Notes: a model not told the origin generated them from the sequence alone. DNA of 64,000 nt from Delphinapterus leucas (GCF_002288925.2 NW_022097996.1:12272139-12336138), one strand, 5' to 3'. Shown: positions 48,983 to 61,790, counted from the stretch's first letter. Numbers and translations are program-made.

Positions 48983-50085
48983 AATGGAGGGCATGCCATT
49001 GCATGGGAAGCTGGAGAACAAATGTTGTTTGCAAACTTAATAATAAAGCAATCCGCCCCCTCTCTCCTTCTCCGAAATAAAGAAATTAAAGTCCTGAAAA
49101 CATTTTGAAACATTCTTCACAACTACTTTAGAAAGCTGTAGCTCCATTACAGCAAGCTGCAAGTCCTTGGGAATCATGCACCCCTGTTTCAAATTTTCCT
49201 GTCAAAGAACTCCAACATGACTGGGGTGTTGAGAGTATGGTCTGAACACCTGTCACCATACATGCTTTTTTTGCAGGTATGATTTTAATCTTTACATATT
49301 TAAGTAAAATTTGCATTCATTTTTTTAAAGTATTAAAATCCACCCCCCAAACCACTTTGAATAAAATTGAGGCAACGTAAGTGCTCTGCTTATCATGTCC
49401 TTATCATGTCCTAGCCTCACACACAATTTCATTGTGACTTGTAGTTTGACAAATCAGAATTTTTTTCAGAATTTCAGAATTAACTTTTGATTGTTATATT
49501 GAGGTTTCTTGTACTTATTCTATAAAAGAATTTTGGGAGGTATAAAATGAGACAACTGACGTAAGCAAAGCACCTGGCATTCTGAGGTGTAGCTGCTGTC
49601 ATCCACACCGTCCCACTTTCCCACCTCCACGTCCGCTGCTAGCCCTGCTACCCATCACAGTGTTGGTTTTCAAAGCTGGACAGCAGCTTTGTGCTCTCCA
49701 GTGTGGCTTGCATTTCTGTATCTGGTGGAAGGTACCAGGATTGCTCCCCGGGAAAGTCTCAGAGATCTTTCGGAGCTTTCAGAGCAAATGAGAGGCTCTA
49801 GAATTCCATCTTCTCCCCAAACCTGCTCCTGCCCATAAGAACTCTTTTACCACATCTCCTCCTCTGTGCACCACTCCCTGAAAACCCCTCGGGAAATAAC
49901 CACCCAGGTGCAAGCTTATGTCTACAAGGTGGGAGATTGGGCCTTCTCCCATAAAGGAAGGTGGCTTCATCATCAAAGCCAACAGCAAAGGCAATCTTCA
50001 TGGCTGAACTATTTTTACTCATACTTCTGACACCAAATGTGTCGCTTCCTTCCTGCCTGCCACCCCCCTTCCCCAACATCAAGCA
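48983..50085. other. Intergenic stretch, no recognised feature
   Basis: No gene, RNA or confident repeat was seen in this 1.1 kb. Confidence 0.5.
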
Positions 50086-50089
50086 ATTC

Positions 50090-50525
50090 TGACACCAACA
50101 GGGTATCCTACAGTTCAGTTCAATTCAATTCTCACATGAACTACCTGGTGTTAGCACCAGACTCCACAGGTTTAAGGGCTCAGTCCCACAAGACTGCCCT
50201 CACTTCAGTTGCCAGTCTCAAATGGGGTGCCCTGATGATCCACACTTCTGTCTGACTTGGAAACAAATTTGGGGTTCCCATAACCCCCCATCAGGTTTGA
50301 TAATTTGCCAGAATGACTCACAGAACTCAGAAAGGCACTTCACCTACTATTATCAGCTTATTATAAAGGATACAACTCAGGAACAGCCAAATGGAAGAGA
50401 TGCAAAGGGAAAGGTATTGGGGATGGGATGTGTGGAGGTTCCATGGCCTCTCCAGGTGCACCACCCTCCCAGCACCTCAATGTGTTCACCAACTCAGAAC
50501 CTCTCTGAGCCCCACAGTTTAGAGC
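50090..50525. mobile_element. Endogenous-retrovirus LTR fragment (class not fixed)
   Basis: The blocks 'ctccacaggtttaagggctcagtcccacaagactgccctcacttcag', 'tttgccagaatgactcacagaactcag' and 'ttattataaaggatacaactcaggaacagcc' are characteristic of an old mammalian LTR. It is cut at its right by a SINE fragment. No coding viral sequence is present. Confidence 0.6.
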
Positions 50526-50528
50526 CTT

Positions 50529-50604
50529 CCTGGACCAGGGATCAAACCAGTGTCCCCTGCATTGGTAGGCAGATTCTCAACCATTGCACCACCAGGTAAG
50601 CCCC
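50529..50604 (-). mobile_element. tRNA-derived SINE fragment, 5' part only
   Basis: On the minus strand it reads GGGCTTACCTGGTGGTGCAA and ends after the B-box-like region. It is more diverged than the full-length CHR copies, so it is older or truncated. Confidence 0.8.
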
Positions 50605-50810
50605 CGGATTTCCTTCTTTTGTATGGCTGAATAATATTCTGCTATATATATGTATATATACCACTTTCCTTTAGCCATTCGTCTGACAGACACTTATTGT
50701 AATCATTTTGCAATATACATGTATATCAAATCATTACAGTGTACACCTTCAACTTACACAATGTTATGTGTTAATTCTATCTCAATAAAGCTGGAAAAAA
50801 TTTTAATTTA
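50605..50810. mobile_element. L1 fragments in both orientations
   Basis: 50605-50690 resembles antisense L1 ('gtatggctgaataatattctgc'). 50697-50810 is a plus-strand old L1 3' end ('atatcaaatcattacagtgtacaccttcaacttacacaatg', 'ctcaataaagctgg'). Confidence 0.65.
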
Positions 50811-51426
50811 AAAATAAAAATAACTTTAAAACTTTTTAAAGGTTCAAATGCAAAAATACATCACACTGCCATGAGAAAATAGAAATGAGCTACTTCCTCA
50901 CCAACAAATCCTACCATACTTTTACTTAAAACATGATTGTGCTTCAAGAGAGATTTTTGTCTTTCTGTCTGTCTGTTTTGGTCACGGGATCATTCTGGTT
51001 ATCTCTAACTTTCCATTACAAGGGCACCTACAATTTACTGACATTTTATACTTTGTTTTCTATAAGTCCTTTAGCATGCTTTTCCTTACCAAAGACTTAG
51101 GAAGAAGAACCACTGGGGCAGGATCCATGACTACTGAGTGTGCTCGCACTGAGTCTCCACACATAGGATTGCTACCTCAATTCTACTTGATGTTGGGCAG
51201 GACACAAACTATAAAGAACCAAGTTATTCAACTAACGTCCAGTGAACAAGAACTCCAAATTCTAGGCACCATCCACACCAACAAACAGCACACAGTTTAG
51301 CAAGGGATCAGATTACAAACATGATAATATATTTATATACAACGTACACTGTGAAATCTAGAGGCTTGTGGTATGGGAGTTCAGAGGAGGATAAAACATT
51401 AATATGTCCCTGCCTAGTCCTGGCTA

Positions 51427-51553
51427 GACATTAAGCTTCAAGAGAGCAGGGACCTGTATCTATCTTATTTGCCATTCTATCTTCTGTCCCTGGCACATAG
51501 GAGGAACTCAATAAAGATTTCTTAAATGAATGAAGGAATGAATCAATGAACAA
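51427..51553 (+). mobile_element. L2 LINE 3' terminus
   Basis: The text 'taagcttcaagagagcagggacctgtatc', 'ctggcacataggaggaactcaataaagatttc' and a TGAATGAA tail are diagnostic of the L2 end. Confidence 0.85.
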
Positions 51554-51554
51554 A

Positions 51555-51680
51555 TATGTTTTACAAATGAGGAAAGAGAGGCCCAAGAAGGTAAGTGATT
51601 TGATTTGACTAACATCCCAGGGCTAGCTGGAGAAATCCATACCCAGGTCTCCAAACTCCTAATCCAATGCACGTTATAGT
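51555..51680 (-). repeat. MIR SINE
   Basis: Antisense MIR: 'ttacaaatgaggaaagagaggcccaagaaggtaagtgatttg' then 'atacccaggtctccaaactcc'. It abuts the L2 end. Confidence 0.75.
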
Positions 51681-53764
51681 GGATTAACTACCAAAGGTTC
51701 GGTAAAACTGTCCAAGAATCTTGGGCTCACTGCTTCATAACCAGGGTGGATAAACTTATAATAACATACATCGTGGTATTGGACATGGCTGACTGTATAA
51801 TTAGCTTATTTCCTACCCATATGGAGCGGCTCAGCTCCTGTGCCTCAGTGGGGAATTCCTCGTATGTTGCTAGGGGCGCCTTCTGGGATTACATCTTCAG
51901 AGGTGTGCCGGAGGAAGAGTGAACTGTGCTGATAAATGAATCAGAGAGACAGGAGGAAAGCTGGCAGAGCCCCTGCAGGCGAGATGGATGGGGGCTGAAT
52001 CGTGCTCACGGCTGCTCTGTTCCCTCGGCCTCTTCTCCCTCTGACCTCAAGTGGACCCAGTGGGAAAATAGTGCCTGCTTCTCCAGGACTTATTGCTTAG
52101 TCATAAATCTCCATCTCAGGGCTGTGAGTGTGGGGTGGGAGCGGGAAGCTAAACGGGTGGGGCATGGGGAGAGAGAGGAAGAGAGAACCAGCAGAAGGAA
52201 TATGGGAAGAGGAAATAAAATAAGACAAAGATGTCTGGTAAAAGTTGAAGGGCCAGCAAAGCCTCTTTAACTCAGGTTTCATAAGTCGAGAAATATTTGA
52301 TCACCCTTGTGAGTCAAACCTCTGAAAATCAATAGGGCTTGAGAGTTGCCTATATTGATCTGGAAGCCTGAGATGTATTGAAATATTCATGACTGGATGT
52401 ATGTGTTCAGAGAAGGCACGGGGGGAGGGGGCTGGTGCAGAGAGAGGGAGATGGATAGGTAGATTTCTAAGTAAAAGCCATTCGCATTTTCATTAAAAAT
52501 AGATTAATTCTATTAGTCGGACTAAAACCTCATACTTAAAAGGAAATGAGCTTGTTTGTCAGACAAATAAGCCACTGGCAAACCCAGAGAAAAACATTTA
52601 TTTATTGCTATTTAATAGCAGAAGAGCCAGGGAGAGTTGATAAAATTAGCACGGTATCCCCGGGGGGATGCAAGGGGCTGCTTTGTTTGCAAAGGCAGTT
52701 TGGACACTGCTGCTTTGATCTTCACTTTGAGCATTTGAACAGGCGTGTTAGTATCACTCATTCCACAAGAGAATTGGGATTCAAGTTTCCCCAACAATCT
52801 AAAAAGCAGTACATTAGAAGGGGGCTGTCTGCCCGTAGTCTCAGAGTCTCAATACCCTTGATACTAATTTGATGTGATGCCTTTCACCAGATGTGTCTAC
52901 CTGAACGATATCTGATGCCCAGGAGACTGTGGCCCTGCTTGAGAGTATTAGACTTGGATTTTTCCCCCTTCAAAAATGATTGGATGAAGGCATCCATAAT
53001 TTAAAATCTGCATATAGATATGACATATGTTACAAATATTTGAGAAAATTCATGCAAGGAATTTAACAACAACAACATATGGGAAATCAGTTCCAAATAA
53101 CAAGGCAGAGTTAAAAATAATCTGTTACCTGTAGCTACCCTCCTCTTATATTCCAGTGCAACCTATGGAGATGGTGCCAAAACCCGGCTCTTGAGGGGGA
53201 AAAAAAGCTCAAATCCAACACGACGTCACGCTGTGGAGCAAGCATTTGGGGACCTGAAGGGAATGTTGGATTCTGACCGGGATCGTCATTCCCACATTTT
53301 TCAGGTGTAAGGCTGGTCCAAAGGAAAAGTCAGCAGGCATGGAATGGGATGGATGGGCATGTGGGTCTGCCACAATGTGACTTTGGGGAACCTAAGCCAT
53401 TCTGAGCAGTTCGTGCCCAGTTTAGGGGGGACAGCATGCGCTATGAGCCCTCTTGGCTTTGATGAAATTCAAACCCAAGCTTGTTAAAAACATCTACAAC
53501 GTAGCCAGCCCTGGTTTCCCCAGGCAGCTATTTCAGAGATGAGGCGGACTGGACCTTTCAACCTTTCCCCAGCCTCTTCACACTCTCCCTTCTCTGACTC
53601 CCACAATAAGAAAAAGAAAGGGCTGCAGAGCTCCTGCCCTTCTCAGAGCTTCTGGGAGTGCCTTTTCTGAGGGGAGAAATCAAAAGTCTGCCAGAAAGTC
53701 AAGGATGGCTATACTCCTGCTGTTTCTTCCACTGAACGCAGTTATCCACCACTGCTGCATCACC
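51681..53764. other. Intergenic stretch, largely free of recognised repeats
   Basis: No gene is seen. 52480-52900 lacks transposon sequence and is TAAT-rich, and may be a conserved noncoding element. Confidence 0.5.
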
Positions 53765-53935
53765 TTCCTCCGGTATTTACAAAATGCTTTATCATCTCCT
53801 CCTCCGTACTCCTCCCAGAGCATGTTAGCATTTTTATTGTTATTCCCATTTAATAGATGAAGGAAGAGGGTACAGGGACACTTTCCCAGGCTCTCACAGG
53901 AAGAGTCAGGATTAAGTTCAGATCCCTAAATCCCT
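53765..53935 (-). repeat. MIR SINE
   Basis: Antisense MIR: 'ttacaaaatgctttatcatctcctcc', 'cccatttaatagatgaaggaagagggtacagg', and 'ggattaagttcagatcc'. Confidence 0.7.
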
Positions 53936-54550
53936 CCTCCACTGCTAAACAAATGTGTTCTTCCCTCCCCACCACCCTGCCCCTCTCCCCAAACACAGAA
54001 CAACCAGGAGGGTCCTGCTGCCTAGAGGCTTCCAGTGAGGTACCACTGTGGCTTTCAGAAGTAGACAGTTTGCTCCAGGAACACGTGCTCAGAGATGAAC
54101 TTCCCGGGTGCGATCCTCTGTGATCTGTACCCGAGGGGCTGGTGACACCCCCTGTAGATTACAACTTCTCTTCTTACCCTCCCCTTGCCTTCCCGTACCG
54201 GCTTTAAGGCCATGGGCACCTTCCTCAGAAAGGATGGGGTGGGGCAGACAACGCTGAGTCCAACAACTAGATTGTGCATCTTGCCCATCACTCCACAAGT
54301 GAGAGGAGATTGAACGAAACCATTGTGTCTTCTAAACTCGGATGACAGGCTCCTCACCGTGGTCCCATTTTCCCTGTCTTCGGTCTGTATTTCTTCCAGT
54401 CCATCCTCTGTGTTCCCGATGGACACATCCCTGCTCAACATAAAATCTTTCACTGATCTCTACTTCTTTTAGGTGGGGGGTTTTAACTGGGTACCAGGGG
54501 GCCCAGGACCATCCTTGAAGTTGAATGTAAAACATAAAAGTGTGTGTGTT

Positions 54551-54757
54551 GGGCTTCCCTGGTGGCGCAGTGGTTGAGAGCCCGCCTGCCGATGCAGGGG
54601 GCGCGGGTTCGTGCCCCGGTCCGGGAGGATCCCACATGCCGAGGAGCGGTTGGGCCCGTGAGCCATGGCCGCTGAGCCTGCGCGTCCGGAGCCTGTGTTC
54701 CGCAACGGGAGAGGCCACGGCACTGAGAGGCCCGCGTACCGCAAAAAAAAAAAAAAA
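54551..54757 (+). mobile_element. CHR-type SINE (short, CHR-2-like)
   Basis: It runs from GGGCTTCCCTGGTGGCGCAG through 'gtgagccatggccgctgagcctg' to CGTACCGC and ~15 A. It closely resembles the copy at 31709-31918. I found no clear target duplication. Confidence 0.93.
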
Positions 54758-54809
54758 GACGATAAATTCCACTATAGTTTGCATCTCAGGAAAGGTTAAG
54801 AATTATTCA

Positions 54810-55225
54810 TATAAGCACAAAGTTCAAGCTCCTTGTCATGGCACTTAGGGTCCTTCGTGACTCTACCTTTCCTTGTCTTGTCTCATATCACACTCTCATG
54901 CTCTTCCTCTTCACTTCCGGGAACAAACCATGCGTCCTCCAGGCTGATGCATGAGCTGCTCCCTCTGCCTGAATGCCCTTCCCATCCTCCAGTTCCTCCT
55001 CCAGGGAACAGTTCGGAATGTCTCTCCTGCATCTCCCCTGCAGTCCCAAGGCACCCTTTGCTTCCCACTGTGGCAGCACTTGTCACCCTATATTGCAATT
55101 GCTTGTTTATCTGCCTGTCTCCCCACTGAATCACGTGCTCCTAGAAGGCAGGAACCGTATTTTTTTCTTTCTGAATCCCAAGCACGTAACATATGCCCCC
55201 AAATAATTGATATTCAGCCTCTATG
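54810..55225 (+). mobile_element. L2 LINE 3' region
   Basis: The text 'aaagttcaagctccttgtcatggcac', 'ctccctctgcctgaatgcccttccc' and 'tgctcctagaaggcaggaaccgtat' follows the L2 3' order. Confidence 0.75.
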
Positions 55226-56090
55226 AGAAAACCCACAATAACATGGTAAGTGATGTCCAAAAAATCCTATTGTATAAAGTGCAGTCCCTCCTTAGTCCAA
55301 AGTTAATGAAATGACCATGTGGACTTTGTACATGGGACCAGTCTGAAATTCTAAAGGCATTCCAGGGGTCTGGCTATGCAATCCATGTCCCTTCTGGTGG
55401 GCTGTGGTTTGATGATTATTCTGCAATCTGGCTTAATTATTGATGGAGACGATTCTGGATCTGCAGACTAGAATTTCTAGGACAGTGGAAAGGATTCCAA
55501 GAACTCCCAGTTAGAGTCTGTATTGTTGCCCAACATATGGATAGTGTGGGCTGGGAGAATACCGAGGATGTAAGCACCCACCCCCACCCCCAAGATGGGG
55601 TTCCATACTGTTTCTAGTGCTGTCTTATCCCCCTGCTTCCTATCATCCGTCTATGTCATACTCCAAGGTCAGAACTTCAGCTCCATTTGAGACTATGAGT
55701 GGGTCAGAGGACACGAGCTAATCACCAATCCCATAATAGCTAAACTTGCTCATGGTGTGGGGTTATTTACTCTGTTTGCAGAAAGCATAAAGGATTAGTG
55801 GAAGCAATTTAAGTCTCATTTTCCTAGGTCATATCCCCCTTGAAGAGAACATACAAGGACAGAGGAACAATCCCATTAGTTCCTGATTCTGAGCATGCCC
55901 CATGTACCCTTCCATGATCTCACTGGGACCTCAAGCTGGTGAGATGCACATTCTTGGTGATTCTAGCCCATAAAGCCAGCCTCTTGCATCATGTCTCATT
56001 CCAAAGACCTTAAGCCTCTGGCTTCTAAGGATTCCTAAAGCAAGGATGATGTAGGTGTGGGGAAATTAGTTACCTCCCTTGTTTGCTGTA
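55226..56090. other. Intergenic stretch, no recognised feature
   Basis: No gene, RNA or confident repeat was seen. Confidence 0.5.
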
Positions 56091-56094
56091 ACAA

Positions 56095-56265
56095 GAACTT
56101 TAGGCACATTAGTTTACTTAATCCCTACAAAACTCTGTGAGTTAATGCCCATTCTGCAGATGATCAAATGGAGGCTCATAAACATTAAAGAATTTGTCCT
56201 GTGCCAAGGGCCAATGATCAGGATTTGCACAGAGACCAGTGTGATGCCAAAGCCCACGATTTTCC
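56095..56265 (-). repeat. MIR SINE
   Basis: Antisense MIR: 'cattagtttacttaatccctacaaaactctgtgag', 'tctgcagatgatcaaatggaggctc', 'ccaagggccaatgatcaggatttgcac'. Confidence 0.65.
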
Positions 56266-56284
56266 ACTAGGAGGGCAGAACGGC

Positions 56285-56490
56285 ATAATGCTACGCATCC
56301 GGGGCTCTGGGGTTAAGCTGTGAGACACACCACGTGTGCAGACTTGGCCATACTTCTGACCTGCTCGGTGACTCCACTTCCTGAGTAAAATGGGGGAAAT
56401 ATTAGCATTTACCTCAAATTACTATAGGGACGATTGCGTTAATACATCGAAAGCCCTTGGAACTCCCTGTCAGGGCCTCATAAATGGGAG
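56285..56490 (+). repeat. MIR SINE
   Basis: Sense MIR: 'atccggggctctggggttaagc', 'cctgctcggtgactccacttcctgagtaaaatggggg', 'acgattgcgttaatac'. It lies beside the MIR at 56095 in the opposite orientation. Confidence 0.75.
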
Positions 56491-57552
56491 CCGCTGTGGT
56501 GATTGTGACATGTGCCTGATAACTCAGTGACCACATTTTCCTAACAAAGCTTTGGACAAGCGGTCTGACAAGTAAAGATGAGTTGAGGGGTTGGACAGGG
56601 TGACAGGCCAGAATATTAGACTCCATCATGGTCCAGAAAATGATAACCATACCTCCGTTTTAGGGACTACTGATTGGCCTTTTCCCACCTCTTGTGGCCC
56701 ATACCATATATTCACTTTTTAAGCTACAGAAAAGCATTAGGATAATAAGTCGTAGAGGTGTTTTTTCCTACAATAACCTCTGAGTCCCTCTCCTCGTCAG
56801 CATGCTGGTAGACGCATCTATTTAATATGGATTCTTTCTCTTTCTTCCCCTCAGTGCTTCTCCCCAACACGCAGACTGATTATCCTGTATTTTCATTAAG
56901 AACATTTTCCATTTGCCAGTCCGCAAAACAATTCTCAATGTGATGGCCTCATTTCCTGCAGAGAGAAGTCTTTCCATTTGCAACCAATCACAAGGCTGGG
57001 TTCACACAAGAATTAACTTCCAACCCTTATTCCTAAAACATAAATGGGAAGGTGAAAAGCCAACCCCAGAGACAGACCTCCTGCCCACTCCGGCATCTAA
57101 ATTCCAGGGATTTTTTATAATGTCTTGCTGGTGAATTTTCCCTCTGTTTCTGTGTTATTCCTCTCATGCTCTAATTTGGTAAAAAAAACAAAAAAACAAA
57201 AACAAAAAATTTCTAGCGGCTTCATAAATGTCTCTTGAGAATCTTGCAAGGATAACATTAGAGGTCATGCCTGAGAAAGCATGGCGTGATGATTAATTTT
57301 ATTAGGATGCATTATTTTGATATAGAGAGATCTAACTTACTTAACAGACTTATATTAAGAACCAACAAAGAGCCACAGACTAGATAGAAGATGAGTTAGG
57401 CTAGGTCCATGCCTTTGAGAAGCTCAGATCAAAAATCTGGGGAGTAAGTAGACATGTTCAATGTCCCCTGGAGAGAGCCGAATGAGAAGTAGAAACTGCA
57501 AGCTGTAGGAGACAAAGGAGAGAGCCACTCATTGCACCAGGAAAAGAAGGAA
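56491..57552. other. Intergenic stretch
   Basis: No gene is seen. 56815-57180 has no recognisable repeat and may be conserved sequence. An A-rich run (57180-57212) follows it. Confidence 0.45.
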
Positions 57553-57558
57553 AGCTTC

Positions 57559-58470
57559 TGTGACGCTGTGATGTAGAATAAGAAATATATATTTTGCCTT
57601 CCCCCCCTTTCTGGCTCGCAGCTCCTAACATCCTTGGGATTTCCTAAGCGATAAGAACAATGGAAGCATCTTTTGCTTTAGTCTTTTGTCTTTGCTTCTC
57701 GAAACAGTTCCAGAGCCATAAAGTTGAAAGGAGTGTGTTGTTACTGATAACAAATCCACTTCAACCACACCTGAGTTCACGGTGATGAGGTGACTCTTGG
57801 AAAGTCACTAAGGATGGGGGCTGCTTGCCAGGGGAGCCAACATTGATTCAAGAGTTGGAACTTGCAGCCCCATCCTGGACCTCTAGGCAGGGAAGAAGCC
57901 CTGGAGATTGAGTTCAATCACCAATGGCCAAAGGTTTAATCAGTTATGACTATGTAATGAAGTCTCCATAAAAACCCAAAGAGACTGGTTCAGAGAGCTG
58001 TCAGGTTGGTGAACCAGAACACATCCACGTGCCAGGAGGGTGATGTACCCCAAACTCCATGTGGACAAAAACTCCTGTGTTGGGGACCCTTCCAGATCTC
58101 ACCCTGTGTATCTCTTCATCTGGCTGTTCATTCATATCCTTTAACACTCTTTGTAATAAACTGGTAATCTAGTAAGTAAACTGGATTTCTGAGTTCTGTG
58201 CATCACTGTAGCTAATTAATCAAACCTGAGGAGAGGGTCTGGGAACCTCAGAGCTACAGCCAGTCAGAAGCACAGGTGAAATCCTGGACTTGTGGTGACA
58301 TCTGGAGTGAGGACAGTCTTGGACTTGAGCTCTTAACCTGTGGGATCTGACTCTGTCTCCAGGTAGACAGTATCAGAATTGAGTTAAATGTGTGGGACAC
58401 CCAGTCAGTGTCTGCTGATTGGAGAATTGCTTGGTGGTGTCGGAAAAAAAAAAAAAAACCAACACATCAG
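57559..58470 (+). mobile_element. Solo LTR of an endogenous retrovirus, 912 bp, with 6-bp target duplication
   Basis: AGCTTC lies at 57553-57558 and 58471-58476, and the flanks join to a continuous older repeat ('ggaaAGCTTCacagaagagg'). The inserted block begins TGTGACGC and contains 'ttgataacaaatccacttcaacc'-like sequence, 'cctttgtaataaactggtaatctagtaagtaaactgg' (an AATAAA-type signal) and 'ttaacctgtgggatctgactctgtctcc'. It ends in an A run and ACACATCAG. No internal coding sequence is present, so it is a solo LTR. I cannot name the family. Confidence 0.7.
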
Positions 58471-58476
58471 AGCTTC

Positions 58477-61400
58477 ACAGAAGAGGCAACCTTCAATGAG
58501 CTGGGCTTGAAACAGGAGCAGGAATTTGCCCTGGTGGATGCAGGAACACTGAGGGAAGTTGAGGAGTGGAGAGGCAAACGTAGGAAATGAGAAAGTGTAA
58601 TGACACCAAGCAGACGATATTACAACCTATATTTAGGTGAACAAGATGGTCGTGTTTTCTTGGGAATTACTATGGAGGATTCTGCACTGAGACAGACCCA
58701 TAAACACTGAAGAATCATCTCTGTAAATGAGGGCAATGGGCAATGGACTAGATTTGTGTTACACAAGGGTTACATATACAGACTCCTTGCAATGGGAGAA
58801 GTTTTTCTGCAGACCCACAGTGTCGACAACATATTTTTATTATGTTTTACATGAATATAAAATTAGGTATAACTTCTTATAAATATTAAATAACTATAAA
58901 GTCATATTCACCAAGTGAACAGACACAAAACTCAAAAGGCAATAAAATTCACTAATTTAAAATAATAAGTAATGTTTTTGGCCGAAACTAAATTGCTATC
59001 TCCAACACAAAGAGAGTGTTGAAGGCTACAACCCACTTACTCTGGAGTTTGAGATGTCTATACTTCCGTGTGTTATGTGATGATGAAAGTCTCATATCAC
59101 TTTTCTCTTTTTAAATTACTGGAAACTTTTACTCATTCAGTGTGCCATGATAGTATTTCATCTTAACTTTATGAAGTGCATAAATTCATCTATTAAACCT
59201 GGCTCTGTTCTTTTTCATTAGCCATCTATTTCAGTATGTCATTCCCATGATGTCAAATCAAAGTCTTAATTTATTAAAAAACTTTAGAACAAAAATCATA
59301 GTCTACCAAAGTGTCATTCAGTTGTAAAATATCATTGGAAAATAAGCCTTACGTTTATTACTGGTAAAGGATTTAGTGTGAGTACAGAGAGGACCTGGCT
59401 TGGTTGCTGTCATTGTGACATTAGGACTTAACCTACTCCCAGCCAGATAAGACCAAGTGCAAGTTCCCTTTGGGTGGTCCCTTCAGCCCCTATCCTGCAA
59501 ACATAAACACAGTCCTAGGATCACCTGGCTCCAGGTTTGCATTCAGATGCCCTGAATATTTTGCTAATATATTTATAACATCATCAAAATGAGAAGACAA
59601 AATTTTAAATCTAAATAAGTTATAGACTATTATATGTTTGTGGCCCCCAGGAGTCTGCTGAACCCAGTTTGAGTAAAGCTGGACCAGATGATCTTGAAGA
59701 TCCTTTCCAACTCTGACGCTCCCCCATTATTCTAAAAGTCAGGAATGATAAACACCAACCTAGACAACTAGGGTGAGCCTCTCACCCTCGGGTTATCCGA
59801 ATTTGTCTTCTTTGCTCCCCTCCTTGCCTTAATGCCCGTATCTTCCTCACTCCCAGGGATCTCAGAACTCTGTCCTCACTAAAACCTGCTCCTGAAAAAG
59901 AGAAGGATCTTGGCCCTTCCTTCATGTCTGCGTGTGGATTTAATCCACATCACTTCTTCCAAAGGTGACACACATTAAGCCCGAGTCTGCATTTTCAGGG
60001 TTTCTTTTTCACCTCTTTTATTTTTAAGCCCCTGTGCAGGCATTTTGAATATCAATAAATAAGTACCGGGGAAAATTGTTCGGTGGGGAAAGAAAGAGGC
60101 TCGGAGGCATACCAGGGAGGGGGTGAGCCCTGGGGACATTTCAAACCTGAACATCTGGTGCTTGAATCACATGAGTGATGACAGTGAGAGTCGCACAATT
60201 ATAAACTGGGCAGATTTGAAAATTGATCCTGAATCAAACAACCACTAATTTTCCTGGTCCCCTCTGGCAATCATCTTTTCAAACTGTTCAGGGCTTTAAA
60301 ATATGAAAATAATAAACTCCTGGCAACCTCCCTCCTTTTCTCTTCCCTCTCCACCAGCTTCCCACCCCCCTCCTTGTAGAAGCCCTCTGGTTGGCCATCT
60401 ATATTCAAATTACACTTTTCAAGCTGTCCCCTCAGTAAGTTCAAGTAGAGTTGATTTCCAACCCCCCCTACTGCTGCTAAACTATAATTGCCTGCTGTAT
60501 CTTTTGCCCCCTTTTTGAATAAGTGGTGTTAGATTTGCCACTTTGGCTAATCCTCAGGAATCTGACCTGTCATTATACAAAGTTCTAAAAATATCAGCTT
60601 GCACTTCACAGTTTCCGTTTTGGTTTCATGTAATTCCTCTTCACTGCTTTATTTGAACCTGCTAACCTGCTTTGAAGGGGGAAAAGTTGCTAGCTAGCAT
60701 TGCCTGTCATCTGCTGTGTTTGCTTCCTTCTCGAAAGGCCTCAAATGAGAATGCTGGTCTCTTGGTAGCTGAATAAAAATGAGAAGAATGAAATGGAGGA
60801 AAAACATTGACACACACATTTCCCTTTGGTCTCTGTGATCACAGCAGAGCACACGCCTCTCTTCCATCTCTCAACTAGGACACTCGGGAAAGGCGAGAGT
60901 AACAGAAAGAATCCAGCACCTACCTAAGTGCCAGGCACTGTGCCAATGGTGGAAACTGTGCAAAAGTTGGCCGGTGCAGAGAGATTCTTGGTAGGGTCGG
61001 GGGTAGGTGGGAATGGCAGAGTTGCAAATAAAAGTCTGAAACCATGCTGGGCAAACAGAAGGACAGCTCTTTACGTGAAAACAACAGTCTGCACAATTTG
61101 GCTGTCCATAGTGGGGATGAGGCACGCCCCTTCAGATTATAAGGCTGCTTCTGTGAGAGCAGATCAAAGCTGGGAAGGGGACGCACTGCGAGATCGAAGC
61201 TGGCCATCACCCTACCCACATATGTGGACTACCTATGGTTCTCTATAGCCTCTTTCCGGTCATAACTACAAAAGTGAAGAAATGGGGGCACTCCAGTCTG
61301 TCCTGAAGAAGCTCACTGAATGACTCCTAGCCTGGACTGTGCTTTTTCAAGAGCAATTGTCTTTGCCAGACAACTTCCCATGTGGATTAATCCACTGCAC

Positions 61401-61790
61401 CTCCACTGGTCTCCACAGCAGTGTGGAAAGAGCTGTCTGGAAGTATGCTGGCTCCCTAGGCCAGGTTAAACTCACTCTGCATGTTCTGGGCTGCATAATG
61501 GGCAAGACCACTGCGTCTCTCTGACCCACACCATGCCTGAAGACCCCACCACATCTCACAAGGTGTCACACTACCTAGCATCCAGGTATCTCAAGTTCTG
61601 ACCTGAAGGCCTTGCTATGGCTGCCTCCTTCTCCAGGTCCATCCCTTCTCAGTGAACTTACCCACGATGGGTTGTCCACATGGTTGGAAGGGCCCAGTGT
61701 TTTTATTTTTTATATTCAGCTCAATAAATAATTTCTGGCTATCTCAACATGGACAAGCACTAGATAGGCTAAATATAAAAATATGATGAG
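58477..61790. other. Intergenic stretch, few recognised repeats
   Basis: No gene is seen. A MIR-like phrase lies near 59675-59735 ('ctggaccagatgatcttgaagatcctttccaactctgac'). 60180-60310 and 60540-60780 lack recognised repeats and could be conserved noncoding sequence. Confidence 0.5.

Noticed and set aside
54332..54784. 150-codon minus-strand open frame
   Set aside because: Most of it is the antisense of a CHR SINE.
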